From positions 43,727-77,668 of the forward strand of contig NW_013657656.1 of NCBI RefSeq assembly GCF_000142905.1: a DNA stretch of 33,942 nt. Direction: 5' to 3'. The DNA is from Thecamonas trahens ATCC 50062. Its lineage: Eukaryota; Apusozoa; Apusomonadida; Apusomonadidae. The translations under genes were made by a program, and so were the position numbers. Positions within the stretch are counted from its first letter, which is position 1. Every line of letters begins with the position of its first letter. The notes under the pieces were generated by a model that saw only the letters and a list, made by a program, of their open reading frames with translations, searched no databases and was not told the DNA's origin. This document shows positions 1 through 8,499 of this stretch, piece by piece.

Positions 1-21
1 TCCCCCCACACCCACACACAG
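1..21 (+). other. 3' end of an intron (splice acceptor) in the casein kinase 1 gene
   Basis: The first 21 bases are C/A-rich, contain no G until the end, and finish in CACAG. The kinase reading frame becomes recognisable at base 22 (YRLGRKIG), which is close to where CK1 kinase domains begin after a short N-terminal peptide. No start codon is visible upstream. The simplest reading is that the window opens at the end of an intron, with the first exon (start codon and a few residues) to the left. Confidence 0.6.
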
Positions 22-1140
22 TACCGACTCGGTCGTAAGATCGGAGCCGGCTCGTTCGGGGACATCTACTCGGGCGTGGACTCGACGAATGGAGAGGAGA
101 TTGCCATCAAGCTCGAATCGACAAAGTCGCGCCATGCACAGCTGCTGTACGAGTCCAAGTTGTATCGCATCTTGGCAGGAGGGACGGGCATTCCGTTTGT
201 GAGGTGGTTCGGTGTCGAGGGGGACTACAACGTGATGGTCATGGACTTGTTGGGCCCGTCTCTGGAGGACGTGTTCACCTTTTGCAAGCGAAGCTTCTCC
301 CTCAAGACCATCCTCATGATCGCGGATCAGATGCTCCTCCGTGTCGAGTACCTCCATTGCAAGAACTTTATTCACCGCGACCTCAAGCCCGACAACTTTC
401 TCCTCGGCCTCGGCAAGAAGGGCAACCAGGTGTTCCTCATCGACTTTGGCCTCGCCAAAAAGTACCGCGATCCACGGACACACTTTCACATTCCCTACCG
501 CGAGAACAAGACTCTGACCGGCACCGCCCGCTACGCCTCGATCAACACTCACCTCGGCATCGAGCAGTCGCGCCGCGATGATCTGGAGGCCATCGGCTAC
601 ATTCTCATGTATTTTAACCGCGGCGCCCTGCCCTGGCAGGGCCTCCGCGCAGACACCAAGAAGCACAAGTATGAGCGCATTTCCGAGAAGAAGATGACTA
701 CTCCCGTCGAGCTCCTCTGCAAGGGCCACCCACCGGAGTTTGCCATTTTCCTCAACTACACCCGCTCGCTCCGCTTTGACGACCGCCCCGACTACGGCTA
801 CCTGCGCAAGCTCTTCCGCGACCTGTTTCTCGCCCAGGGCTACCGCTACGACTACGTCTACGACTGGACAACACAGCGCAAGGCTACCTCGCCATCGGGC
901 GCTTCGTCCTCGACCGCCTCGCCCGCCGCTGCCTCGCCAGGCAAGTCGGCAAAGGCTGGCAAGTCCAAGCCCGACGCGCCCGACGCCGCCTCTGCCTCAC
1001 CCGCCCCGCCGCCCTCCTCCGCCCTCAAGTCACCACCCTCAAAGTCCGCCGCCACACGCCTCCGCACCGGCTCGCCCGCCGCCGTCTCCTCCACCAACGC
1101 CATTGCCTCGTCCTCTTTTGCCAGCGGCACCAAACAGTAG
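22..1140 (+). CDS. Casein kinase 1 family Ser/Thr protein kinase (5' partial)
   Basis: This is a CK1 delta/epsilon-like kinase, a monomeric, usually constitutively active kinase of phosphate-primed or acidic substrates. The glycine loop GAGSFGDIY lies at about bases 40-69 and the ATP-anchoring lysine of AIKLES at 109-111. The catalytic HRDLKPDN begins at 373, DFG is at 442-450, and the CK1 signature [20 protein letters not shown] follows. The kinase domain ends near YDYVYDWT at about base 870. The remaining roughly 90 residues are a Ser/Ala/Pro/Lys-rich disordered tail, as in many CK1 proteins, where the tail is often autoinhibitory. The GTG at base 76 lies inside the glycine-loop region and is not a credible start; the true start is outside the window. 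The stop is TAG at 1138-1140. Codons strongly prefer C at the third position. The family call is secure; the isoform is not. Confidence 0.95.
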   Translation, partial: YRLGRKIGAGSFGDIYSGVDSTNGEEIAIKLESTKSRHAQLLYESKLYRILAGGTGIPFVRWFGVEGDYNVMVMDLLGPSLEDVFTFCKRSFSLKTILMIADQMLLRVEYLHCKNFIHRDLKPDNFLLGLGKKGNQVFLIDFGLAKKYRDPRTHFHIPYRENKTLTGTARYASINTHLGIEQSRRDDLEAIGYILMYFNRGALPWQGLRADTKKHKYERISEKKMTTPVELLCKGHPPEFAIFLNYTRSLRFDDRPDYGYLRKLFRDLFLAQGYRYDYVYDWTTQRKATSPSGASSSTASPAAASPGKSAKAGKSKPDAPDAASASPAPPPSSALKSPPSKSAATRLRTGSPAAVSSTNAIASSSFASGTKQ

Positions 1141-1314
1141 CTGCTGCCATCCCCCCCACCACCCCCCACCACCCTCGATCAAACCATCCCCTCCCGCCCT
1201 GCCCTGCCTCTCATCACCGAACTCGTCCCAACAACTTTGATTTTTGGCCCCCTCCTCCTGCCACCCCCACCCCACCACCCACCCCACCTGTCACCCCCCC
1301 CACCCCCCTCGCCC
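1141..1314 (+). promoter_or_regulatory. C-rich intergenic region and leader before the zinc-domain gene
   Basis: These 174 bases separate the CK1 stop from the next start codon. The stretch is dominated by C runs (CCCCCC-ACCACC type), with very few G and no AG dinucleotide in the last 70 bases before ATG 1315. Similar C tracts directly precede other start codons in the window, so this is probably a shared promoter or 5'-leader feature. No TATA-like element is visible. Confidence 0.4.
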
Positions 1315-3710
1315 ATGACCACCCCTGCTGACATTGCACGCGAGCTGAGTCACCTCCGAGAGATGATGGCTACAGGCCTAGCTGAGCTCCGTTCTGAACT
1401 CGCTGCTCTCCGCTCGGCTGACGCCTCGGTCATGTCCCGTCTCGACGCCCTGGAACGTGTCGTCGCTGCACCCCCGTCAGACACGCCGGCTCCGCCATCG
1501 ACTGCACCCGCTTCAACCCCTGCGCCCGCTCCAACTCCTGCGCATGCCTCACTCCCTCCGGCCGCCGCCGCCGATGACGCCATCCGCCACGCTGCAGAGA
1601 TCCAGGCCAAGGCGCTGTACGATGAAGCTGATGCCCGTGCTCGCGCACGCAACGCCGAGAGGCACGTCGAGTGTGTCCAGTGCGGCATCGAGTTCTTCCC
1701 GGCCTTTGCCACCCCAACGACTGCAAGCACCACGCTCTTCCCTTTACCTCGGTCGGTACACGCTACGTCTACCCGTGCTGCGGCGCCGAGTTCCGCCATG
1801 CCCGCGAGGCCGAGTTTTCTCCGGGCTGTGTCCGCAGTGAGCACGCCGAGTTCCACCACAATCGCATCTCCTACCACACGCACACCTCGTGGCTCAGCTC
1901 CGTCCGCAAATCTCCGCTCTCTCACGAGTGGTTCCACTTTGCCGTCCCCGATATCGCCTCCGGCTCGCCCAAGTTTGTCGTCGTCGGCACCTCGCGCGCC
2001 GGGCGCTCCGCCTCGGACACCACTCCGTCCATCTTTATCGCTGCTGGCCGCGGCCTCGCCTCTTGGGGCTCGCGCATGGCTATGTTCTCTGCCTCGGATC
2101 TCGATGCCCTTGTATCTGCCGCTGCTGCGGCAGACACCGAACGAGCCATTGCTCTTACCCTTGCCTCAGAGTCCGGCTCTGACTCTCAGCCGTGGTCCAT
2201 TTCGGTCAGCATCTCCCGCGCCGCCGGCCCAGCCGCTGGCATTGCCACCTACGTCGTCACTGCTGCTGTCGCCCTGGCCACCCTCACCGAGCCCACCCTC
2301 ATCACCTTTCCGTTCCAGGTTACCACCGACTCGCCTGCCGACGCCGACGCCGACGCCGACGCCGAAGCCGAAGCCGACACTGGTGATGACGACACCAGCG
2401 CCACCATCAACGCTTCCGCATCGTTCATCCCGCTCGCCGATGCACCCTCAGTCTCCAACGCGCCACTTCTGCCGTCTGACAAGCTCGCCAAGCTCGACCA
2501 CGACGCCCTCGCCGCCTCGATCCCGCCGCCGCTCGTCGATGGCACCCCGATTGCAGACGACCCACCGCCACCGCTCACCATCCACAAGTCTTCCGGCTCG
2601 TCCGAGCTCCGCATCAAGGCTGCCGAGGTGAGCGAGGTCAGCCAGAGCCTCGGCTCCGACTCGTTTGTCAACTTTTTCACCATCCCGCTCAAGATTATGA
2701 ACCCGAGCTCGTCCAAGCTCGCTGTCGTCGATGCCTCCGCCTTTTACCTTGATGCTTCCGGCGCCGCCGTCCCGGTCGAGAGCCTCCAATTTGCCGCCTC
2801 GGACGCCGCCACCTGGGAAGACTCGCTCGGCCTCACCCTCGACACTATGGGCGTCGCCCAGATCAAGGCGCGCCTCGGCATCCGAGTTGCCGGCGCCTGC
2901 GGGTCAACCTATGCGCTGCGCGCCCGCGCCGCGCCCTCGCTCCCGCAGCCACTTACCCTGCGCCTCCTCGTCGAGGACATCATGGGCGAGGATGTGGCCA
3001 TCGACGTCGAGTACGCCAACTCGCAACTCGGGCTCATCACCAAGGAGTCGTGGGAAAAGTCCAACTCGCTCGCCGCCCTCGCCTTTGTCTACGCAGACGC
3101 CTGCGCTGCCATGACCCGCCACTACGTCGCCATCGCTCGCGCCAACCGTGCCTACGTGCTCGCTACCTCACACAGCACTCGGTTTACCCTCGACGACGCC
3201 AAACTCAATGTCATGGCCTTCAACGCCCATTGCACCAACTCCGAGGTCCTCGACTTGCCCAACATGTCGCTCACCTCGGATGAAGCCACCACCGAGTTTG
3301 CCGCCCTCGTTCATGACCCGGCTCACCTTGGTCCGGTCTACGGCTTCCGAGTCACGATCACTACCCCCGACATGCGTCGGGTCGAGCACATCGCACTCCC
3401 GCCCATCCCGAGCAAGCCCGAGCTGCTCCGCCTCGACTCGTCCTCCATCCAGCGCGGCCAGTACGCCACTTGCGCCTACCACATCAACGAGCTGCACACC
3501 GGTGACTGGTTCGCCGTCGTCGTCGCCGGAACCTTGTCCAACAACTCGGCAGGCAGCTTTTGGTACGAGCATCCTGACCCATCCGCTGCGGACAGCGGCA
3601 CCATCGACTTTGTCGCACCAGACAAGCCCGGCGAGTACCGCCTCCGCTTCTTCCCCAACTCACAGCTCACGACCCACACCGTCGAGTCGGACATCTTTGC
3701 TGTCCTGTAA
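1315..3710 (+). CDS. Coiled-coil, Cys/His zinc-module and beta-sandwich protein, frame interrupted near 1705
   Basis: I do not recognise a named family. ATG 1315 follows a C-rich leader and opens a coiled coil of about 50 residues, an Ala/Pro linker and a second helix (about residues 82-115). A Cys/His module follows: ECVQCG in the first frame, then NDCKHH, YPCCGAEF and GCVRSEH in the frame one base back. The switch is at TTT 1705-1707; one more T would give a continuous FFPAFCHPNDC. After this come a large Ala/Ser/Thr-rich globular region, an Asp-Ala repeat encoded by GCCGAC repeats near 2335-2375, and a C-terminal beta domain (DWFAVVV, then GEYRLRFFPNS) resembling SKICH or fibronectin-like sandwiches. 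The interruption could be an assembly error, a real mutation or, less likely, recoding. Complementary Cys/His residues on both sides of the break argue for one protein of about 800 residues. Confidence 0.7.
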
Positions 3711-3861
3711 CTACTCACTCGTTCAACCCCTCGTTCGCCGGGACGATCCGGCTCGACTGCGCCCGCGAAAGATTGCGCGGCGACGACCGCGAGTCTGTTG
3801 TCGGGTTGGCTCGCCGAGCTACCTGACACGACGGGCTAGTTTTGTGGGGTATCGCCACCGC

Positions 3862-4080
3862 GCTCTCGTCATCAAGGCTGCTGGCACTTGCCTCTGCCTT
3901 GTTGACATCGGTGTCGACATCGAGGAGGTCACCACCTCGTCCGAGGTCGAGATCAACGGCGAGGTGCAGTCGGTCAACAACCTGGTTGGCCACTCGATCG
4001 AGCCGTACACCGTCCACGAGGAAAACAAATTGTCATGGCGCTCGCCACCAGGGCGAGTACAAGGAGAAAGAGAGGGATAG
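3862..4080 (+). pseudogene. METAP2: Decayed fragment of methionine aminopeptidase 2
   Basis: Between two genes, one frame reads IKAAG, VDIGVDIEEV, SSEVEINGEV, NLVGHSI and PYTVHEEN. This follows, in order, the MetAP2 segment around the GHSI metal-ligand histidine, where the family has IKxAG, DIGxAIQEV, SYEVEINGK, NLNGHSI and xYRIHAGK. GHSI lies at 3988-3999. Only about 60 residues can be matched. The upstream aspartate ligands and the downstream glutamate ligands are absent, the IHAGK stretch is altered to VHEEN, and there is no start codon. It is therefore a non-functional remnant, probably a partial duplication or transposed copy of a gene elsewhere. The 3711-3861 stretch may hold a more decayed part, but I could not align it. 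Confidence 0.6.
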
Positions 4081-4193
4081 GGATCATGTGGAGAGTGTAG
4101 CAATGGAATGGTGGCAGAGATTGCGTGTAGGCTGGCTTTGGGTGATGTGTGTGGGGAAAGAGATGAGTGGTAGATCGGACAGGTGGTGGCGGA

Positions 4194-4831
4194 TTACAGC
4201 CCGACGACCGAAGACGATCCGGGGATGTGGCCCGAGTAGGTGGCCGAGTAGTGGGTGCGGAGGTAGCGCAGGGTGTCAGAGACATGAGCTTGTTGATCGG
4301 CACCGAGAAGGTCGGCCACCGGTGGGGCGGAGGCGATGTCCTGAGAGGTACGCTCGACATGAACGTCGACCTCATGCGGGAGCGCGGCGGCAACTGCGGT
4401 TGGCTTGCCCATCTTCTCGGAGACTTCGAGCTCAAGGGCGGTGAGGTGCTGGTCTGTGGCAGTGGCGTGACCCTGGCCATCAAACTGGGTAGCGAAGCGA
4501 TGATCAGCGTACTCACCAGACTGGACAGAGCGGACGTGCTTGGCGCCGGGGACGTGGCCGGCGTAGCCCGCGATGCGGCCCTTGGTGCCGGTGGAAAGTA
4601 GCGCACATCGCGATGGCGGAACCGAGACCGGCGCTGGCGGCGCTGATACTCGACATCACCCTTCTCGTACTCGGCACGGAGCTTGGTTCTGGCCAGCTCG
4701 GCCTCCTTCTCGTTGGCCACATGTGCTTCGTAGTTGCGAATCCAAGCGCGGGCGATCCGCTCCTCGCGAACAATCGAGTCGCTGAGGATCTGGTCCTCAG
4801 CCCATGTCGCCGGAAGATGCCGTCCGCTCAT
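4194..4831 (-). CDS. Small protein with GYAGHVPG/YSGHIPG motifs, possibly a ciliary microtubule-associated protein; frame interrupted at 4595-4597
   Basis: The gene reads leftward from ATG at 4831. The N-terminal 75 residues are helical and charged (ATWAEDQILSDSIVREERIA, then KLRAEYEKGDVEYQRRQRR). The frame then breaks at TTT (AAA at 4595-4597 on the plus strand). One additional T would continue into TGTKGRIAGYAGHVPGAKH, an ordinary soluble middle part, and a second copy of the motif, YSGHIPG, just before the TAA stop at 4194. The joined product would be about 212 residues. Short GY-x-GHxPG motifs recur in ciliary microtubule inner proteins and related FAM166-type proteins, so a flagellar role is a reasonable inference, not a demonstrated one. 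The gene diverges from the LRR gene at 5385. Confidence 0.55.
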
Positions 4832-5384
4832 GTTGCTGCAAGTTCAAGCCTTGGATCTCCGCGCACGAAGAGTCTGCAGATCACGAGCTAGTGCGAGTGT
4901 GGGCAGTGTGTGCCAGCCGTGCCGAGCCGAGTCAAGCCTTTGTCTGACAGGGACCGTCGGCTTGGTACAGGCAAAGCGTCCAAGTGAGAGCAAGAGGTAC
5001 CAAGCAAGGCAACAACCAAAGCTCGAGTGCTATACCAGCCGTACGTAGCAGCGCGAGTGTGTAGTCGCTGTCGACTCTGAAGCGATCTCTATGTTCCCGG
5101 TCGAGTGCGGTAGTCGGTTGAGTCGAGTGCGAGTACCAACGGTCAAACGGCCACGATGGAAACAATTGGTGGCGAAGCGGACGAGCAGGTCAAAGTGGAC
5201 GAACGAGGCGAACGGGAAGAACGGGCGAATGGGGCGAATGGGGCGAATGGGGCGAATGGGGGCGAATGGGGGCGAATGGGGCGAACGGGTGATGTAGAAG
5301 TGTGCTGGTTGGCATGTCGGTTGCGTGGCGGATACTGGGTAGGGACGGAGAGGGCACCACTCGAGTCTGGGCCTGGTAGTCAGT
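4832..5384. promoter_or_regulatory. Divergent intergenic region with a G-rich 9-bp minisatellite
   Basis: These 553 bases separate two divergently read start codons (4831 on the minus strand and 5385 on the plus strand), so the region should hold both promoters. No TATA box or C-rich leader is evident. The only clear structure is the short tandem repeat at 5221-5290, listed separately. Overlapping short frames across it look like repeat artefacts. Confidence 0.45.
5221..5290 (+). repeat. 9-bp tandem repeat, unit GGCGAATGG
   Basis: About seven head-to-tail units of GGCGAATGG occur, two of them expanded to 10 bp by an extra G, preceded by degenerate GAACGGG-type units from about 5195. It lies about 100 bases upstream of the LRR gene start. 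Mixed 9- and 10-bp units make it unlikely to be coding. Confidence 0.75.
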
Positions 5385-6236
5385 ATGGACGAGGCTCTGG
5401 CGGCAGAGGCCGTGAGAAAGACCAACAAGGCGGCGGCGGGAAAGGTTGCTGCTGCGGTCCGCGTTCTGGACTTGTCCATGATGGGCATTGACATCCTGCC
5501 TGTTCTGGTTCCACGTCGCGGCGAGAGTGATGACGGTGGTGATGGTGGCGATGGCGATGGTGATAACGATGGCAGTGGCGGTGGGGATAGTCAGCAGGGA
5601 TCAGTACCTGGCACTCCGCGGAGTGGGCTGGTGGGAGAGGACGGCGAGGGTGAGCAGGGCAAGGAGGTCGACGACGATGACAGCCAGCTGGCGGCGTCAG
5701 TCGAGGTCATCAATCTCCATGGAAATGCTCTGACCGCGAGCATGATCGATGCCGGTATCGGCGGCTGGCTGGAGTGGTGCGGTGGGGTGGCGGTTCTTGT
5801 TGAGCTCTTTCTCTCGGCCAACTTGCTCGAGAGCGTCCCGGACGTGGTGTGCTCCATCGAGACGCTCGAGACGCTCTCGCTCGCCCACAACGCCATCGCC
5901 GAGCTGCCAGACCGCTTGGCTCGATTGGCTAGGTTGCGCAGCTTGGACGTGAGTCACAACAAGCTGGATGCGGTGCCGGCGCGGATCGCGGCGCTGCCTG
6001 TACTCAACGAGCTCCGGTGCGATGGCAACACCGGACTCGCCGCCGCGTTGCCGCCTGGCCTGGTCGACGACACCTCAACTGAGGGGCAGACGGCCCTCAT
6101 TGCATACCTCCGTGGCGACCACGAGCCTGCTGCCACAGTGACTGTCGTCGTGGCGACCGAGAACAACTCGCCTGCTCAACATCGATGCTGGGCGTATGCG
6201 CGGTGCTCGTGCAAAGTTGCTGCAGCGTGGAAGTGA
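5385..6236 (+). CDS. Leucine-rich-repeat protein with an acidic Gly/Asp-rich insert
   Basis: A 283-residue protein begins at ATG 5385. An initial LRR-like segment (AVRVLDLSMMGIDILP) is separated from the main repeats by an insert of roughly 70 residues that is low-complexity and acidic (repeated Gly-Asp, then Glu-Gly). The repeats resume with VEVINLHGNAL, LVELFLSANLLESVP, LETLSLAHNAIAELP, LRSLDVSHNKLDAVP and LNELRCDGN, the typical-type LRR found in plant-like and Roco-like intracellular proteins. The repeats end in YLRGDHEPAA. The last 25 or so residues look unlike the rest and could be misread sequence. No kinase, GTPase or signal peptide is present. It probably works as a binding scaffold; the partner is unknown. 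Codons favour G at the third position, unlike the C-favouring genes to its left. Confidence 0.8.
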   Translation: MDEALAAEAVRKTNKAAAGKVAAAVRVLDLSMMGIDILPVLVPRRGESDDGGDGGDGDGDNDGSGGGDSQQGSVPGTPRSGLVGEDGEGEQGKEVDDDDSQLAASVEVINLHGNALTASMIDAGIGGWLEWCGGVAVLVELFLSANLLESVPDVVCSIETLETLSLAHNAIAELPDRLARLARLRSLDVSHNKLDAVPARIAALPVLNELRCDGNTGLAAALPPGLVDDTSTEGQTALIAYLRGDHEPAATVTVVVATENNSPAQHRCWAYARCSCKVAAAWK

Positions 6237-6791
6237 CCGCTGTCAGAGTCGCTGGCTGGCCAGCGAGCCGAAATGAAAGTTCCTTTTGCCAACGTGGCCT
6301 CCTACGGCAAGTTTAACGCACTCATACACTGGACTTAGAGCCGTCTAATCGTCGCTGACCCGTTCGAACTACTCGATCCGACGAGTGTGACGTCGCAAGT
6401 CATTGCGACTCGCCAAGCCGCACGAAGATTTCGAGCCAGAAACGCTGTGGCGAAAGGCATCATCTCTCTCTGACCTCACGCGTCGACTAACGCTGCGACC
6501 AGCGACAGATTCACACATTGTACGTACTCATAACTCCACCGTTACTCTGCGCATGCCATGAGGAATGAGATGCCTGCAGTTGGCCAGCGTGCTGCTTCCT
6601 GCGACAATTGCAAAAACGCAAAACGCGCATGTTCCATTGCAGTTTTTCCCCAAAAAGTGCACACTGAATGAGAGGGCAAAAGCGAGCAACGCAATCATCT
6701 TTATTCTGTCGCATCCAACTCACCACAGCTCTCTCTTCAAACACACCCACGCACAATCGCAGACACAGCCACAGCCACAGACACAGGTGCC
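6237..6791. other. Intergenic region with no recognisable gene
   Basis: These 555 bases lie between two plus-strand genes and are less GC-rich than the flanks. They should contain the 3' end of the LRR transcript and the promoter of the serine-rich gene. The final 50 bases contain CACAG-type repeats leading to the start codon. I found no convincing RNA gene. Confidence 0.4.
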
Positions 6792-7988
6792 ATGCCATCA
6801 AACACTCAGATCAATGCCCAGACCGAGGCCCATCGCATGGGCGAGATGTTCCCGCGCGTCACAAGCTCCCGCATCCGCCACACACCCGACTTTCGCCTGC
6901 GGAACGTTATCAATGCCACGCACGACAAGATGCAGAACAACATCCGTCAGATTGCCTCTGCGGACGAGGCTGCGGAGCAGAACGAGGCTGTTGACGCGAA
7001 GGCGAAATACTCCGGCCGGACCAAGTTTCTGCACTTCTTGACTGGTCACACAAGCATCGTCATCAACACCGACAGCGACAGCGACAGCGACAGCGACAGC
7101 AACAGCGACAACAACAACGACAGCGAGTCGACCTTTGCCTGCTACTCGGACTCGGGTTTGGATTCAAACTGCGTGACACCGGCCATGATGGCGATGTCGG
7201 CGGCTTCAAGCAGCGGATCGGACCATGCTCCCGAGGGAGAGCCGGCCATGGGCCTCGAGACTCCCACTGTCCCTGATGGCGGACTTTCGAGCTCAGAGTC
7301 GATCTGCAATGCACATGGCGCCCAGGACTCGACCATGTCCACCACCTCTTTCTACTCTGCCTCTTACTCGTCAGCTTTCACGATGAGCGCATACTCTGTG
7401 TCATCCTACTCGGCATCGTCCGACTCGTCGTCGTCCGGTGCTGACGACTCGGATCAGGCGCCGCAGTTGCTCTCGATCCCTACAGCGGGCGGGATGCGGG
7501 CAAGCAGCAGCTCATCATCCGACGACGCGTGCTCGTCTGGCACCCCACCAGCTCCCTCGCCTTCCGCAGTCAACCCTTCATCGCCATGCCCCGTTCGGGC
7601 TGATGGCGGTGAGGCAATGCCAGCGCCATGTGTTGCAGCGGCGTCACCACCGCCACACCGGCACGGAGCGCGCGCCGCTTCGGTGGTTGAGGTGACGGAG
7701 ACTGCCGAGGTGAACGTCGTGGAGATCAAGCCGCTCGCGACGCGCAAGCGCAAGCGCGTCGCGGATCCTTTCGACCAGTCTGTTGTGGTTAAGAAGCGCC
7801 TATCGCTGTATCACTCCTTCTCCTGTAACTCTGCAACTTCCGCTGGCTGGATCTGCGTCCCGGCCTCTGCCCGTGCCGCCGATCTGGAGCAAGTCATCGC
7901 CAGCCTTCACAGCCTCCTGGCAAGCAAGCGTGCTGACGAGTCGGCTGCTAGCTGCCTCCTCAGCTTGCGCACTGAGGCCAAGCGCTAA
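6792..7988 (+). CDS. Serine-rich, largely disordered protein with a basic nuclear-localisation-like segment
   Basis: A 398-residue protein starts at ATG 6792, directly after a CA-rich leader. Residues 1-85 are a mixed, possibly helical N-terminus (PDFRLRNVINATHDKMQNNI). An Asp-Ser repeat encoded by GACAGC repeats follows (about 7068-7110), then long Ser-rich tracts with Tyr-Ser and poly-Ser runs. Near residue 315 a bipartite basic stretch, TRKRKRV followed by VVKKRLS, looks like a nuclear localisation signal. The final 60 residues are more ordered (LEQVIASLHSLLASKRADES). No known domain is recognisable. The layout resembles a nuclear regulatory or scaffold protein, but this is only inference. 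It shares style, not alignable sequence, with the gene at 11464. Confidence 0.65.
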   Translation: MPSNTQINAQTEAHRMGEMFPRVTSSRIRHTPDFRLRNVINATHDKMQNNIRQIASADEAAEQNEAVDAKAKYSGRTKFLHFLTGHTSIVINTDSDSDSDSDSNSDNNNDSESTFACYSDSGLDSNCVTPAMMAMSAASSSGSDHAPEGEPAMGLETPTVPDGGLSSSESICNAHGAQDSTMSTTSFYSASYSSAFTMSAYSVSSYSASSDSSSSGADDSDQAPQLLSIPTAGGMRASSSSSSDDACSSGTPPAPSPSAVNPSSPCPVRADGGEAMPAPCVAAASPPPHRHGARAASVVEVTETAEVNVVEIKPLATRKRKRVADPFDQSVVVKKRLSLYHSFSCNSATSAGWICVPASARAADLEQVIASLHSLLASKRADESAASCLLSLRTEAKR

Positions 7989-8291
7989 GCGCAAACGTAA
8001 ACTGCTCAATCCCACTTTATGATTCGGCCGCCATAAGCTTAAACCAGGCGTAAACCGATTGATGCAAGCACACAAACATGCGGCGCGTCTCGCCGGCAAC
8101 ATTCTGTTTAGCCAGAGCTGCCAAGACTTGCGAATTCTCACCCAATCTGCTGCAAGAGGTACGTGTGCAAAAGGTGCGAAAGGCCCGCACCGTGACACGA
8201 AATTGATGCCATCTTGAGAATAGTGGCGAGCGACGCGACACCAATACCACCACCACCTTACCGCCAGGACGGGAGGACGCCCCACGCTGTC
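7989..8291. other. Intergenic region before the cysteine-type LRR gene
   Basis: About 300 bases hold no supported gene. Frames here are short. One frame (from 8214) could form a first exon joined to the LRR gene through the candidate intron at 8298-8499, with a proline run (IPPPPYRQDG), but it carries no recognisable domain. Confidence 0.35.
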
Positions 8292-8297
8292 ATGGAG

Positions 8298-8499
8298 GTA
8301 TGTCGTGTCGTTCCATGTGTGGCCATGTGTGTGTATGCGTGCGTGTGTGGAGGGGCTGAGTGGCGGGGCGGGAGTTGTTGCGGGGCCGGTGGCCGTGGTG
8401 CTGGCGTCCGCAAGGACGGCGTGCCGCCCACGTGGTAGACAGACGGCTCGCACCACCAGGCGATGTGCGACTGACAGCGTTGGGTGGATATGGATGCAG
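8298..8499 (+). other. Candidate intron (GTATGT...GCAG) at the start of the LRR gene
   Basis: ATG GAG at 8292-8297 is followed at once by GTATGT. The frame of the LRR protein becomes recognisable right after a GCAG at 8496-8499, with CTGAC about 25 bases upstream as a possible branch site. Removing these 202 bases joins ATG GAG to GTC GTG TGG in the same phase. The intervening frame reads as Gly/Arg/Cys-rich low-quality sequence. The 3' end lacks a strong pyrimidine tract, so an unspliced start at ATG 8494 remains possible. Confidence 0.4.

Noticed and set aside
1705-1707. Programmed -1 frameshift in the zinc-domain gene
   Set aside because: GCC TTT GCC is not a canonical slippery heptamer, no downstream structure was evident, and four other genes show run-length breaks of the same kind, favouring a sequence error.
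3974-4440. C-terminal half of the 285-codon minus-strand frame that overlaps the MetAP2 fragment
   Set aside because: After the break at 4595 this frame is Pro/Ser/Thr-rich nonsense; the coding signal continues in the other frame and stops at 4194.
6355-6395. GTTCGAACT, resembling a tRNA T-loop/B box
   Set aside because: No 5-bp T stem, acceptor stem or A box could be paired around it.
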